Of a stretch of DNA of 64,000 nt, positions 47,701-61,526 are shown piece after piece. The DNA lies in the NCBI RefSeq assembly GCF_035582795.1, contig NC_134396.1:30981683-31045682 (forward strand). The letters run 5' to 3'. The position numbers were made by a program, and so were the translations under genes. The notes under the pieces are model-generated. The model did not search any database. It had not been told where the DNA came from and was given only the letters and a program-made list of their open reading frames with translations. The first letter of the stretch is position 1; each line of letters begins with the position of its first letter. This DNA comes from Mycteria americana. Taxonomy: Eukaryota > Chordata > Aves > Ciconiiformes > Ciconiidae.

Positions 47701-50700
47701 GGCATCACCTGAAGCCAACAGTTCAGAAGGGAAAGTGGGAGAAGAACAAGAGTGTACTGTCATTAGTACAGCTCTGCAAGGAAGTGGTATTTACAGAGCA
47801 GGCACAGTGTATTATCTCATTCATAGATACGATTTTTTGTTCTCTGCTATCCATAAAGAACGTGAAACTGCAAATGCATCAGCACAGGAATCTTGTTTTG
47901 TTTTGTAAACACACTTGGAACCACAAAGCTGAAACTCTCAAAGGTGTTTTAACGGAGTTAGGTGCCCATTATCACCTGTCCTCACTAACTGCCAGAAACT
48001 AACAGACTCCTGGCTGCCTTGAAAACTCAACTGTCAGTTTTGCAGAGACATATTTTAAAAGTTCTTGTCTATTACACATAAGGTGAAAAGCAAACAATTC
48101 TGCATTATAACTGGGTATGAAAACATGGTTACAACCATCAGTCCAGAAATTACTAATTTCCCCCTCCCTTTGCAGTACTTTGTAGTTTGTTTCAGATGGG
48201 GTATAATTTCAGAAAGGGCAAAGCTAGCATGCAAAGTAGAAAATAAATTCAAATGCTCAACAAAATAATGAATTCATCCTCATGTCATATTCGTATTAAG
48301 TGCATAGCATTACATTTGCCACATTACAATGTTCCTTTTTTTATATAGCACATTAGGCATCTTTTCAATAGCAAGACTATTTCTTTTGTCCCAAGGGTGA
48401 CCCAGCTCCCACTGGGTAGCAGTAGTATTTTTCTTGCACCCATTACTTGTATTCTATTGAGCAACATTTCAGTAACATCAGTTTTCTGCAAATGCTTCAT
48501 TTTACTTAAGGGGGGAGGGCAGACAGGAAGGGAAAAAATGAGCTGTTGCCAAATGTTAGACTATGTTTTATCATCTCCCACAAAATAAGCTCTGGCATGA
48601 AAGATATTACTGTTGGCAAAAGGGGAGGGGGCAGGGGGAAGAAAGTCACTTTTGCTTGCAGAATTTTGAACTCCACTGTTGCACAGCTCAGGCCCCTGAA
48701 CGTGCAAAGGCCCGTATATGAAAACCATGTGACACAAGATGAATGTGCAGTGAGCAGCTACTACTGCTATAAAAATATGCAAACTCAGTGGTGAAGTCTT
48801 CCTTCTGGAACACAGCGCTCCGCATTACTAACTGTAAAGCAAGTTGGGCAGGCTGTGCTGTACACCTGGCTTTCATTCCTGCATCAGGTTAGGTTTAAAA
48901 GCAAAAAAATTTTAAATAGTTACTCCTTTCATATACATATCAGGTCACATCACTGCCACCTTTACTGCTGTTATTTTTAACTTCTTTCACTTCCAGAAAA
49001 CCTCTGGAACCTGTATTCAGGATGAGGTGAGGATTCTGCAATTCACACCAGTGGCATTTTATTTTATATCCTTCATGTATCAGAAGACTAAGACCTAGTC
49101 CTCCTGTTATTTCAGTTTAATTCACTGGCTTACTATGACACTTACTTTTCTTCCTCTCTTCTCTACTTTTCCATTAGAAGGCACTGCACGTCTTTTGCTC
49201 TTAGTTTGTTAAATTATAATCTATGTTGCCGCACAGCCTGCTGTGGATAGCAAACAATAGCAATGTGAGTTCGGCACTCGGTCTTGGGATAGTTAAACTA
49301 CTGGTTTACCTATAACAAAGACAATGCCATCTCCCCTTTGGAGTGTGCATCTTTTTCTTTTCCTACCTGTTACAGAAACATACTATACAGTCAGGCAGAA
49401 AATAAGGGTTGAGACAAAAACAGCATGTTAAGAGAAGTCAAAGAGAAGCTCCTATAAGTGTCACAATTTTGTTATTTAGTAGTGAACTTACTAAAAACCA
49501 GATTTAATATATAGAATCAAATAATATATACCATATATATATAAACATACAGAAAGGGAAGGGAGCAAAGGGGCAGAAGAAAGTACAAAGATATAGTAAT
49601 CTTACATACAGAAAACCAGCAGCAACTAAAGTCCCTTGAACAAAATCAGGCATGAAAGAGGAGAATGAAACAACAGAGATGGCAGTCCACCTTTTTTCTT
49701 ACAATCAAAGATCTCCAACTTATTTGCAGATAGCAATCTCCTTGCTGCTGTGACTTTCACACTGAATAATTAGGGATAAACTCTGCAAGTAAGGAAGACT
49801 CATCTCCTGCATGAAGAATTGTTTGTTAAAAGGAAAAGCGTACGAAAACTGTTGCAAGACAGAGCTTTCTTTCATATACCTTAAGTTCAATAACTGGAGG
49901 TTTTTCTCTGCTTAAAAGAACATGAACTGTCCACTTTGGGACGCTGATCTGTAATGTGTATAAAGGAGAAAGTAGACATTCCAAGTCACTGCCATGTTAA
50001 TTTGCATCTGGGGCCCCTGCTGGTGTCAGTATGAAAGCAACCGCTTTTGCCAGGAGCTGAACTCTGCTGCAACTGCAGTATAGTGCTTATGTGTAATAAT
50101 GTAGTAACACGTTCTTAGTTACAGCTGCTTAGTTAGAAATCGCTTTCATGGCAGAATACAACAGTCATTTTGTTTGTTGTACTTACCTTGCAATGACAGC
50201 ATGAAGAACATGCAGCCCAACTGGCTAAGTGACTATGAACTACATGAAGATATGCATAAGAACAAGATTTCCAATTTTCCTATGAAAAGGGGGAAAAGCA
50301 AGAGTTTTTTTTTCTTAAGGTCTCATCCTTAGTGTTACTGTGGATCCTTTTTTAAGCAGCAGTAAATACTTTGTCCTTTTGCTGAAGTGAGGAGAAAAGC
50401 CATACTTTGACCTTCTAAATCAGCACACTTCAACATATTTTAAAAAAAAATCAGGCTCAAATTCTCTTCTGCTTGAGTAGAAAATAAAATAAAACCTTCG
50501 TTTTCCAAAGTTCTTTTAAAATGCTCTCTTGGACATGAGATTAAAAAAAATCCTAACTCAAATTAGCTCAAAAAGTTAAAGATAGTTAGGGATTGCTACT
50601 TGCAAATATGAAAAATGGGGTGTTGGGCACAAGATCTTCAGTAGGAACAATTAAATTAGACTGATTTTCTGCAGATTTGTAGAACATTGTAACTTTTACA

Positions 50701-53700
50701 CATTTTAATCTAAGGATGATATATGTAAGATCCTATTAAGTTTCTAAGGAACAAAGGAAAAAATTACACTTTGTCAAGGAACTAGCATAACCAGGCAAGA
50801 TTATCTAAAATAATAATAAAATAGTAATAATAATTAAAAAAAAAAAAAATCAAAAGACTGATGTCCTTCAAACCTTAACCTTCCCAAATTTTAATTACTA
50901 TTTCTGTCCTTCATATTTTATTTATACTAAACTGAAGTGACAGTTTTAGAAATAAAAGACTTCTGTTTTCTTCATGGAAAAACAAATATGCCTCATCATA
51001 ATGTGTCTACTTGCAAGGCAGCCTGCAGGACAGGTAGAACTCTTCAGTCTCCTTTCCAAGTCATTGCACAGCCTTTGAAGAATGGCAGAAACAGTGCCAG
51101 GTGGTAACAACTGACCGAAGCAGAAGTTTGAGCAGAATTTTGGTTTTGGTTGGTTGTGGTCTTTTTTTTTTTCCCTCCTGCAGTGTGAAGAACAGCTCTT
51201 GTAGGAATATCATTATCAGCTTCTTTCAGATAGTGCCAAAATACAACAGCCATAAATCAGAATGAGCCACTGTGTCTCCCCTGTTGTGAAGAGTTGTATT
51301 AAAAATAGGCTTTGATGTCTATCTTTGGATGTCAAATATGCTTTCCTGTAGCATATCCCACAGAATATTTATCCCCTAAATAGCAGCACATTTGCAATGT
51401 CCAATGTGTTTGGAAACTCTTATATAAGCTATTGAAAAAATTATCAACTCATTGCATCATGAGTTTTGATCTTTAACATCTCTGCATATACAAGTTAGTC
51501 AGAAAAACATCTTGTAGGATAAATGAGCAGTAAAACTATTTTTCTAAGCTACAACTCAATACGAACTGTTGCAGAAAATCTGTCCTGCACACATATAAAT
51601 GAACAGGGACAACAAGTATTTATGGACCTAAATGCTGAACTAAATGCATTAATTAGTCTAATGTTTACAATGTAGAAATATTGTGTCACCTCTAAAACCC
51701 AACCTTGCATTTTATTTTTATAAATTACATGTGTGTCTGGAAAAAAAAAAAAGTAGGTCAAACAGTAAAACTCACTTGTAATATTTCACTAACACTGTTA
51801 ACAAACATCAAAACTACAGACCTGAGAAAACAATATATATGACTGATCTTCTGAATGCTGCTTCAAGTGAAGGAGTCTGACAGTGAGTCTGTGTTTCTAC
51901 ACTCACGCTAATGGCAAACCGTGACATGAATCAGTAAACATCACAGTAAGCACATCAATTTCACGATGGTCAACAAACCTATACACCTTTGCAGGTGCCA
52001 ATTAAAATCATGAGACCTGTCATTTTTGTACCTGACATATGTATGTAGTTGAAAAGAGATGGTGTAAGCAATCAGAGTTTAGGAACTCAGTCTAGATTAC
52101 AAAATACTGAGTAATAACACCAAATCCACTGAGAGGTACACATCAACATGTATCAGCCCTTGGAGAGATCTACACATGAAGTCTGTTCTGAGAAGCTCCT
52201 CTGGATCCTCAGAAAAAATTAAGGTAACAAAATTAGACTTGCAAGGATGAGTATGGAAGATGAGAAGCAGCATGCAGAGGGACAAATTCAGTCAAGGAAA
52301 CAAGTATTAAATTACTGTTACCACTGGAGTTTCACATGCACATCTGTGTATTTAACTGAACAATACTTTTAGATTTCAAGTTAAAAAAAAGTACAGGTTT
52401 TCATTCTACTTTTCAACAACCAAATTGTTTCCAGAAACATTGGCTAAATAATTTATAAAACTTTCTTCTGCGAAGGAAAGCACTTATGATCTTTTTAGGG
52501 CTCTGTTAAAGCAAATTATAACAATAAATGCTGCAAACAGGGCATCACCAGCTGAATGGGATTAGATCCAATTAATTTAGTAAGCACAGACAGAGGCATT
52601 CCTACTTCAGTACATATGCAGAGATCTTCACAAGAAAGCTCACAGCAACATAAGGGGCTGCTTTTAAAATGTACCAAAAAGAAAAAAAACCCCAACACCT
52701 AACACTGTTCAGACTGCAATGTCAAATTATGTCATTCTGTTCATCCAGCATAAGGAGGCAAAGGATCCCATCAAATCAGGAAATATAAAAATCATAACTC
52801 ACTCTTTAAAGTGATGTTGATGAAGTTTATGGTAATTCTGCAGAGTGGCTTATGATATGGTAGTATGTCTCAAGGGAAGATAGTACAGAGAACCAAAGTA
52901 TGAAGCAACATTGTGTATTTCATGATACTGCAATTCGGTGCAAATGATGGGAAGACTCACTGCTTTCAGAGATATAGTGCTGTTTTTACACTTATAGCAG
53001 TGACATTAAAAACAAAATCCATAAAAAAATATATATATTTGCTGGTGAAGGACACATTCTTGAGCTAATATTCCTTCCACAGGGCTACCAATGTCTGTTT
53101 CCTAACAATTGCTAATCCCAATTACCTGACGGTAAGGTCAGGCAATGACAAGTACCTCAGATCCTCAGATCTACATTGGCCTGCTGCAAACAGAACATCA
53201 ATTTTTCAGGTTTTTATTTTTCTGAATAGGTGGAGCCACCTTATGAACATTTTACAAAAGAAGGGTCCCTCAGTCATGAAAGTGAAATAAACCTTGGAAC
53301 AGAGCAAAGTCTTCTCACTCTGCCTTGAGGCTGCCTACCCATATAGCACTAGAATTGGGGAAAGACTCAAAAGCAGGGTGTGACATCTCTTGTTATTCAC
53401 CGGAACTTTTATCAGAAACTTCTAGACAGTACCTTTGAGCAAAAAATAAATTAAACAGGTATGATGTAAACAGGGTACTATATTTATTTATTGCTCTCTT
53501 TTCCATTAATTATGTTTGCTTAATATCCTGTTGAGTTACACAGTGGTGGTACTCTTTCTAGAGATGTTGTGAGAGGATGAACTTTTGTAATGGGCTACTT
53601 TTCTGAAAAAATTATGTACCTTTTACATATCAATATATATCTATAGGCTTGGAGCAGGAAGAGGTGAAATTAAAGGGTCACTCAAGGCTAATTACGGAAC

Positions 53701-56700
53701 ACCACACTGGATCACTTGCTCAAAGCAGACTGAGGAACTTCTGTTGACAGGACTAGTCCTTTAGTCTTTGTTAGGTCCTTCTTCCACTGTCAGGGACACT
53801 GACCTTTGCCTTTCGGGACAGCACGGATCCACTCCACGGACAGAACCTCCGCTTTACAAAATACTTGCCTATCTTACAAACTTTCATTAAGGAAATACTC
53901 CTGCTAGGTCTTCTAAAAAAATTATCTTTGTTACTGCCTTCTTGCCATGCTTCACAGCTAAATTATTGAAAATTGTTCAGAATCTCCAGTAAAGGCAAAT
54001 ATACTATGGCAAAATATGAAGTCTCTAGTTTTGCCACAGTTACTAATACTTTCTATTTAGAGTTTCTACCTTTTATTTTGTACACAAGTCTCAGAATATC
54101 AGTGGACAAGCAATAGTTTACATCTGAGAATAAGTCAGCTCTTCTTGCTTTGCTGGAGTTAGTCTGTTCTGAATTCTTACTTGCTATATAGTATTTAATA
54201 TTGAATCTAAATACTTCCACGAAGAAAATACTTAATATATTAAGAGTAGTTTCACACACTTAAAGAAAACATCAGTAGAGCAGCATTATAACCACAGAGA
54301 CTACTTTAAATAAGATTTGTAACAAAGCAACATTAATTTTTTCCAGAGTCACCTCAATGACTAAAAGATCAAGTGTAAATGGCTCAGAAAACTTTAAATG
54401 GAGAAAAAACTGTATTTCTTTTTCAGGAAATCTAGATGCCTGACCCCTTGGTACTGATACTAAGCACTCGGTACTTGATACTAAAGACTGATAACCATTT
54501 ACACTGAATTCCAGGATTACTCAGTCTTCCTCTGGCTATGAAAGTGACTCATATTACAACCTAGACTTCAGTGAAAAGCTAGTAAGAAAAGCAAATTTCA
54601 GATTAATCTTTCTTAAGACTATGAACACCACAAGATAGAGATCATCATACTAGGTATATGTATGAGGCTTAAACCATGGAAGTTTAGACATGCCTTAGTA
54701 AATTAATGAAACTGATGCATCATCCAGATTTGCTTTACACTTCACATTTGAAGCCAGAGACGGAAATTTTATATTTTGATATGTGTCCAGGACAAGCATT
54801 TACATGCTAAGAAAGATTCTCTCTCCTGTTTCCACAAACACTTCATAAACCAACTACAGTAAACACAAATACTAACATGACACCATGGGAGAGGGGGGAA
54901 TTCTGTTCACTTAGATGGCATTGTTTTCTTCTAATGCAAGCATGTATAATTAAGAAAATATCGAACTGTAATATTCAATGAAATATACATTAATCTTTTG
55001 TCCAACAATGCTTTTTTGATGCTTCTTCAGGACTGCAGGTAGCAGTGTTATGCTCTTTAAACCAGTATTCTTCAATCTGCTTTTCTGCTAATTTTCTTGC
55101 TCTGTTAACCTTGTCACAGTATTGTTTTCCCAACAGAGGATAATGGACAAGCAAATAAACACAAATTGTTTATTTGATTAAGTACCCCTGAACACTTTTA
55201 GACATTATGCATTAGTATTTAGATATGTTATTAACTACTACAGCTGTAATCCTATAATAGGAAGAAAAAAAAAGAATGACAGTACACCTTAAAGCATACA
55301 AAGCTCTTCAGATACAACAAAATATAGCTTCTACTAGCACATTAATGAGATTTACAACTGACAGCCTTTTTTCAAATTAAATAACTGATCTGAAACTGAC
55401 ATGTACATGGAAGTTACATGTCATAAAAGAGTAAAAAAAATTATTGTAATTAATCTCTTAGCAGCAACACATGCTGTCAGCAGTCGGTAACTAGATGTTC
55501 AAATTTCTGCAACAGCATCATCACAGCTGCACTGATTGCCAGTTTTAATGCAAACTTCTGGTAGGGCAAAGACAAATTGGGGGGTGGGGGCACAGGAAAG
55601 AACAAGAGAAATCCCTCTATACACAGTGTATCAAAAAGAGCACTTCAGTGGAACAGAGGTTTTGTACAATTTCAACAGTGCACTGACTTCTCATCCTTAA
55701 TTTTTAGATTGAAAAAGAAAGAAAAGCCAAGCAAAATCCCCCATTTTTACAGTTACTTTCTCCCATTCAGTAATGATCAGCCACAATGAGCGTGTTCACC
55801 TATGCTGTTGCCCTCCTATTGCTAAAGCAGTCTGTTTTATCTTGGTCTTAATTAAAAAAGAAAAAAAGAAGCAAAAGTAATTCCATCACAGGAGAACTGG
55901 GAAAGCCTTGGTTTTTTTTCTTTAAGCCACAATTACATGTCGCTTCAGTCATAGTCAAATTTTCCTTCTTTCCCATGGGGATTCCAGTAGTGTCTCAGTG
56001 CATCTGTTGCTAGCATTAGAGCATTCAAGTCTTTTTCCTCCACCTAGCTGCTTATTTTCATGAAGCTTGCATGAATTTAATCCTCTTTGAATCAGATTCA
56101 GACAAATTTGTCAAAGCTTCTGAAGCTAAGGTTGGTGGGTGGACACACAGAACATTTAAACTTACCACAAGAAAGTTTGTTTACATAGAAAACCAGACTG
56201 GCAAAAGGTGTGATTAAGTATTCCTTACAACAGGAAAACTAATACCTATGAATCCCTTCCACTGAAAAAACAGCAGAAGATTTTACTTTTATTGTCTAAG
56301 CTGTCTTTGAAAAGGTTGTTTGATACAATGTCAAGTCATGGAACATTCCAGTTCAAAGTTTGGATGTTTCAGGAAGTTTTGACTGTGTAAGAGAAAAAAA
56401 AACCCAGAACCCCTCAAAGCCTGCCAAAATTTCAAGTGGTCAGCACCAAAAAACAGCAATGCAAAGGTAAGGCAAACAAACAATTGAAAAATATACAGAA
56501 AAGCAGAAAGAAGAGGAAAGAGAAGGCAGAAGTCCATACTACATAACACATCTTACAGAAAGGAGGTACAGAATAGATAAAGAAAAACAAGAATTAGATT
56601 TCATATAGATTATTTTCCTAAGCTCAAACATATCAGAAGAATTCAGCAATCCTCCTTATATAACCCGCAGTATCTTGGCATTGTTCTAAAGACAGAGAGG

Positions 56701-59700
56701 TGAAGTAGCCCTTTATGACTCATGGGATTTTGTTTGGGTTTGTGACTGGAAGCCATAAGACCTGCTGAAAGATACACTGGAAAGAGACTTTCTGTCATAT
56801 CTTGAAACTCCTGTTTAAAACATTTCCAGAAGCACCTATAAAGGCATTAACCTCCTTCAGCTCTCTGCAATTGTAAAAGCAATGTCAGCTGAGACAACAG
56901 TCATACTGCTCAGAACATTCAGATTTGTCATGTTTAATTTAATTCATCAGTACTTATTAGGAAAACTTTACCTCGAGGGGGAAAAAAATCTATTATCACT
57001 TCTGCTATAAAAATAATCCCTGATATAATATGTAAGTATTACATTTTCTAAGATAAAGCAAATAAAGCCTTTCAAAGAAGTGTATTTGGACTCTAAATTG
57101 AGTATATATTCTAGTGGAAAACAGACCTTTTAGGTACTAAAATATCTCTGCACCAAATATAAACCTACTTGAGGAGGAGTGGAAAATCTTTGAAAATTTT
57201 AAAAGAAGCAATAAATTGTCAATTCTGTTCTCTTACTAAATGAATACTTGACATTGCTTATGACAGAACCACTTGACTGAGAAACAGCTTCATAGAACAG
57301 AAACCAGCTGTCTTCTGACAAACAAGAAGCCTACATTTGCCGAATAGCATGTCACATTTGTCCATTTCTTCCTTTTTACTTCCCTTTTTTAGATAAAGTT
57401 CCTTTTGTGCTGAAAAATACAGGCGTTTTCCCCTCCCCACTACTCCTTGGGTAACACCTTGAGTTTCCTTTTAATTCTTCAAGGACTGACAAATAACTTG
57501 GTGAAAAAAAATCAGCTAGCGGTCTGGAAAAACACTCCTAATAAGCTGTATGTTTATGACTGCTGCTCAGTCTCTCTTTTTGCTTTAATCACAAGTCCCT
57601 AAATGCTGCTCTGCATTATCTACCAATTAGTTGTGCTAATTCTGATCTGTACCAAGCCAGGTCTACATAAACCCTCCTCACATGATACAGCCTCTGGAGC
57701 TGTCTCCGGCTCAGCAAGTCACCTCTGTCTGCTTAACCATATTGGCAGCACTTCCTCGCTTCCTACCACGAGTGCTGAGCACCCTCAACAAGAGATGGTG
57801 CTGAGCTCCTTTCTCATATAAAATGCCATTTCCCTCTCCTTGGCAATGATTACAGTAATGGTTGATAGAAACAGAGTGCAATTGCAAAAAAACGAAGTTA
57901 AAGATATGGTGTGTGTTTCAAGGTATCCAAAAGTATAACTGCTCTCTTTTTAATGAGGCAAATAATGGCATCTGTCTTCTCACTGATATGGGCACATACT
58001 GCTCGTTAGCATTAATAGGAGTCAAGGAGCTGTACAGATACCATATTATTACTATGCACACAGAATTATCTCCATTACTCTAAACCAGAGATTTCTGACT
58101 AGTTACAAGGAAATTTGTGTACTCACTACTTTGTGCCTGGACACTTCGAAGGAGGAGGAAAAAGCGTGATGAAGAAACTGCCAAACTGTAATTCTATTAA
58201 ATAACTTCAAGCAGAATGTCATAGTCAATTACACATTTAAAGACTGAAAGCAGGCTCACATTTGTAAACAAATCATTCATTCAGGCTTTGTTTCAAAGAC
58301 TGCTCCAGGCTTTTTGTTTCTCAGAGACAAATGGCAAAGTGATGAGGCCTGCATCACAACATTTTGTAATACTCAAAAGCAGAACTCCAGCAAGAAAAAT
58401 CCAAGACATCTACAACTCAATGCATCATTGTACCATGGGTTTTTTGGTGTTTTTATTTCCCTGCCAGCTTTTCTCATGGGAGGACTGAAGTTCCTCCAAT
58501 GTACCATAAAAACATAAATAAAACTTCAGCTGGATATATTATTTAGTGCCATGAAGAAGGAAGGACCTCCCTGCACTGATGCAGAAAGCAGACGTGGATA
58601 CAAAACCGCAAGTGCCCAGAATCATCTTGGGGAAATTAGTTTAATACTGAGCATGCTTAGCAGCTTTCTTAAATCCTAAAAGAAAGCTGCTAGCTATGAC
58701 AGAGAAGCTAATCCTCGTGAATCGTAAATACTGAGATTGTGACATGAACCAGTACTTGGTCAGGAGAAAAAATTACCACCGAGCCCCAGCTGAAGAGGAT
58801 ACACCCAGACCAGCAAGGATGTTAGCTGGTCAGCCCCCATGGCAGATCTGCTGGCTATGGGGCAAAGTCTTTTGTTTTGGCACAAGACATGGAGAGAGCC
58901 AGACATCTATGAATGCTGGTGCAACATCTGCTGTGTTAGAGAACGTGTCCTGTTGTGCTGATGAATTGAAAGTATGCAAACCTGGACTGTAGACCCTACC
59001 AATCTGATTTTGTAAGATAAGGATGGGCAGGGTAATCACATCACTGACAGCATGTACTACTTTTTAGGTTATTTCATTGACTGAAGTGCAACTGGAGAGT
59101 AAACAAATCTAAACATACAATCGAAGTGTAGATCGGCTAAAAACCTTATTTATTTTAGAATTATTTTGGAATACTTTTACAGGAAAATATCATGGACTTA
59201 CTCATAGCTTTTCTCTACAATTAATTTATGGAGAGTAAAGAGTATTTGAGAATTTTCATTTGCAGTAAATCTGAGCTCTTTATCCAGACAGCTCTGCAGT
59301 TCTCCTTTGCTAACTGATGCTAATACAAAGTAATTATGTAGTTTTATTTGAGCAAATTAAAAAAACCCAGTACTCTATAACCTTATTTCTAGCAAAGCTA
59401 AAACTTGGTAAAAGATCATGGAATACTGAAGTCCTACACTTAACTTTGTCACAAACTGGACAAGACTGACAGAAGTTGAATTGAAGGAGCTCTATTTCTA
59501 CTAATGTGTATTCATTAGTAATTTTATTTCCTAAAGCTTGTGTAGATGTATTTTGGGACAACTGTGACGGTTCTGTAATTAAAACTTCATCTTTGTTACA
59601 CCCCAAACCAGACCTCATTCCAAATTTTTATAGCAAAACATCAGACCTATGGAAGATGCCACATCAGTGAGATTTATTTCAACTTAATGAAAATGGAACC

Positions 59701-61526
59701 TGCAAATACCACTTTGTTCAAGTAACTCTGCAAGTCATTTTACTTCTTATGAAAATGCAGTTGGTCAAATTTTAATAGGAGGTAAAATCTTACTGCCTCA
59801 AGATTGCTTTTAAAATAAATTGATCTTTTTGGACAACATACAGTTTAAAATAAAGAACTACATGTCAGCACATGAGTAAGCTTATGAAATGTATATAGAC
59901 GCTGTGTAGTCCACAATTCCAAATTATTCCAAACAAAATTAAAGATACTTGAGTTTACAGGGGCTACCCTTCTTGACAAAAACAGATACAGAAATGGCTA
60001 TTCTGCAGTACAACACATGGTAAAGAGATCCGCAAGCAGGCAAGACGACACAACACAGCACACTTCAGGTGTACAAGGTAGAGTACAGGCACACACACAG
60101 CTAATCTCCCAGCAAGACTTACTGGCATAAGCATGGTATTGGACAGTCATGGCTAAAGGACATCCAAACACAACTCAATGCCCAGTTTAGTTTTGGAGCA
60201 TGACAAAAATTTCAAAGTATACTATAACATTTTTGCTGTGTTTATGCTTTCTATTTTGTGACCCCATTCATAATACATATAATAACAAATACATAACAAA
60301 TCCTATGGGCTTATAGCACCCTTCCTTCACTGGAGAGGCTCAAGACTGAGCTACAGGGACACTTGCCCCTTCTGCTTTTTCTTTCACTGAGCCCCTTTCT
60401 ATTGCACACATTGTCAGAGTTAGCAAAATGGTGGGGAATCCTCTACCACATATACAGCCTTTACCTGCTAGAATAGAGCATAGGTTGATCACGTTGATAA
60501 TGCTCATCTACATTCAAAGAAGAAGAAGAAATTGTGGTGGCCAAGGAAGCTGCTTCAAACAGAGATGGAGTGCTCGGCACTAGATCTGGCCGGTGGCGTG
60601 AACCTAGCACTGCATACACAAAAATAAAGAACAACATCAACAAATTTCATTTCAAATCGAATCCAAGAACCTTTATGCAACTGCATGGAGTCACATAGTG
60701 TTCTCAACAGCTTCTTGAAGCTTCTTAATATGTTTGAATTGATGAGATTGTAATATTCATCTGCCCACACCCACGCTCTTTTGCATTACAGGCGAATTTC
60801 AGCTGCTAGCCAGTACATTCAGCAGAATACAGAGCAACCTCAAAGTCAAATATTAAACAGTGGTATGAATAACTGATGAATTCTTCCAGGTTCTGGGACT
60901 GGTCTCACACTACCAGGGCCCAGTTTTCAGATGGGATTAGGCAGCTGGTTCTCCTTTGAGCCTGACTACAGGTGAGCTCTGAAATGGGCAAAGTCTGTAT
61001 CTCTTCAAAAAGACTCTGAGAACAATGAACTGAGCTTCAAAACACTTCATGTGACATGTTTGTTTAAAAGTCAGTGAAAAGAATAGCACTGGCTCTGGCC
61101 TTAATCCGCTACCTGGGCTGGATAAATTTTTTTAGGATCCCCTGAAAGCCAAAAAATTAACATCATACTATAATCTTGATTCTGACTTCCTCTTGCTCCA
61201 GAAGGTCCATTCTGCCAAATATGACTTAACAACTCTCTCCATGAGAACAACCTGACTCTGAAGTTTTGAAAGATCAGCCAGATTGGAAGCTTTCTAGTTA
61301 TAGGGCTTCTAGAGTTTATACTAAATTCCTTTAAACACACTGTTTAGACTGTTCATTTGAAAGACATTACCTTCTTCATCAAGGCTGGCATAGCTTTGTC
61401 CTTCAGCAAGAATGCCATGCTTTTCATCATTCCACTCCTGGCTAACTGCACACACTATTTCTTGTGATGTCGCCTTTAGGGCTGTGATGGAATTGCACCG
61501 TTTCTTTGAAGGTGAAGACTTTAAAG
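35786..61526 (-). CDS. PIP5K1B: PIP5K1B, phosphatidylinositol-4-phosphate 5-kinase type I beta; C-terminal exons only
   Basis: PIP5K1B makes PI(4,5)P2 from PI4P at membranes, controlling actin, endocytosis and channel function. Only the non-catalytic C-terminal tail is in this window. Exons 61371-61526, 60465-60609 and 47143-47260, plus the stop at 35788-35786, join in phase. Together they encode about 140 residues that follow the human tail almost without gaps: [58 protein letters not shown] and [11 protein letters not shown]. The kinase core and activation loop lie beyond position 64000, so completeness cannot be judged. Introns of about 0.8, 13.2 and 11.4 kb separate the exons. The gene is directly upstream of FXN on the same strand, the order known in mammals. 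Confidence 0.96.
42500..44716 (-). mobile_element. CR1 LINE, minus orientation, 5'-truncated and decayed
   Basis: CR1 is the dominant avian non-LTR retrotransposon; its ORF2 carries an endonuclease and a reverse transcriptase. Reading the minus strand from 44716 downward I see the endonuclease motif [11 protein letters not shown] (around 44620-44680), then a connector region ([20 protein letters not shown], 44154-44528). Next comes the reverse transcriptase block with [19 protein letters not shown] and the catalytic FADD box (43262-43489), and then the family 3' region ending near 42500. The frame is interrupted by many stops and shifts and part of the endonuclease is missing, so it is dead. 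The usual terminal short repeat is not evident at the 42500 end. Confidence 0.93.
44718..45274 (-). mobile_element. Avian endogenous retrovirus LTR, probably solo
   Basis: The sequence matches a bird LTR family I know from neoavian genomes, starting tgtggtttagccccagtcag on the plus strand and ending ...gccgaaaccaggac near 45273. The sense orientation is minus: in that direction the degraded poly(A) region and T-rich U5 (ttatctcaaccca) come after the U3 part. No primer-binding site, gag, pol or env sequence flanks it, so it looks like a solo LTR left by recombination. I assign it tentatively to an ERVL-like class. I could not define a target-site duplication. Confidence 0.82.
45275..45790. other. 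Unassigned sequence between the LTR and the second CR1
   Basis: About 500 bp of mixed composition. The part next to the LTR (45299-45484) is open on both strands without recognised similarity. It could be unique intron DNA or a remnant of the retroviral insertion. Confidence 0.4.
45840..46126 (+). mobile_element. CR1 LINE 3' end, plus orientation
   Basis: This is a short CR1 copy containing the typical 3' segment (in translation [10 protein letters not shown], then [13 protein letters not shown]) and ending with the diagnostic tandem octamer ttctatgattctatgat at 46110-46126. The matching segment of the larger CR1 lies at 42576-42680 on the opposite strand. An internal near-duplication of agacacaaacatgt occurs at about 45854 and 45898. 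Confidence 0.92.
46127..47100. other. Intronic sequence without recognised features
   Basis: AT-rich PIP5K1B intron sequence with an A/T homopolymer near 46850-46862 and no element recognised. Confidence 0.6.
47143..47260 (-). CDS. PIP5K1B: PIP5K1B penultimate exon: last sense codons
   Basis: The 118-nt exon has acceptor cctctctttgcag (ending 47261) and a perfect-consensus donor gtaagt (starting 47142). It completes a Ser codon and encodes [20 protein letters not shown] and [19 protein letters not shown]. The human protein ends exactly at DVYL. The reading frame continues past the donor for a few codons, but the donor and the homology both say that coding stops here and the stop codon is on the next exon. 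Confidence 0.96.
47261..60464 (-). other. PIP5K1B intron, 13.2 kb, no recognised content
   Basis: The intron is AT-rich with GTAAAG and CAG ends. It holds a TA-rich patch near 49505-49550 and several short A-runs. I recognised no exon, transposable element or RNA gene on either strand. Confidence 0.8.
60465..60609 (-). CDS. PIP5K1B: PIP5K1B internal exon (tail segment 2)
   Basis: The 145-nt exon lies between the acceptor tgtgtatgcag... (exon starts 60609) and the donor gtaaag (starting 60464). It reads a Val or split codon, then [40 protein letters not shown] and QPMLYSS, and ends with AG of a Ser codon. It matches the Ser/Thr-rich human tail closely. No folded domain is expected here. Confidence 0.97.
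60610..61370 (-). other. PIP5K1B short intron
   Basis: This 0.76-kb intron has a GTAATG donor and a CAG acceptor. Nothing further was recognised in it. Confidence 0.9.
61371..61526 (-). CDS. PIP5K1B: PIP5K1B internal exon (tail segment 1)
   Basis: The 156-nt exon lies between the acceptor ttggtaatgcag (ending 61527) and the donor gtaatg (starting 61370). Its first two bases complete an Ala codon begun in the upstream exon outside the window. It reads [20 protein letters not shown], then [20 protein letters not shown] and [11 protein letters not shown], and ends with one base of the next codon. The basic SPSKKRC stretch follows the kinase domain in the human protein. Confidence 0.96.
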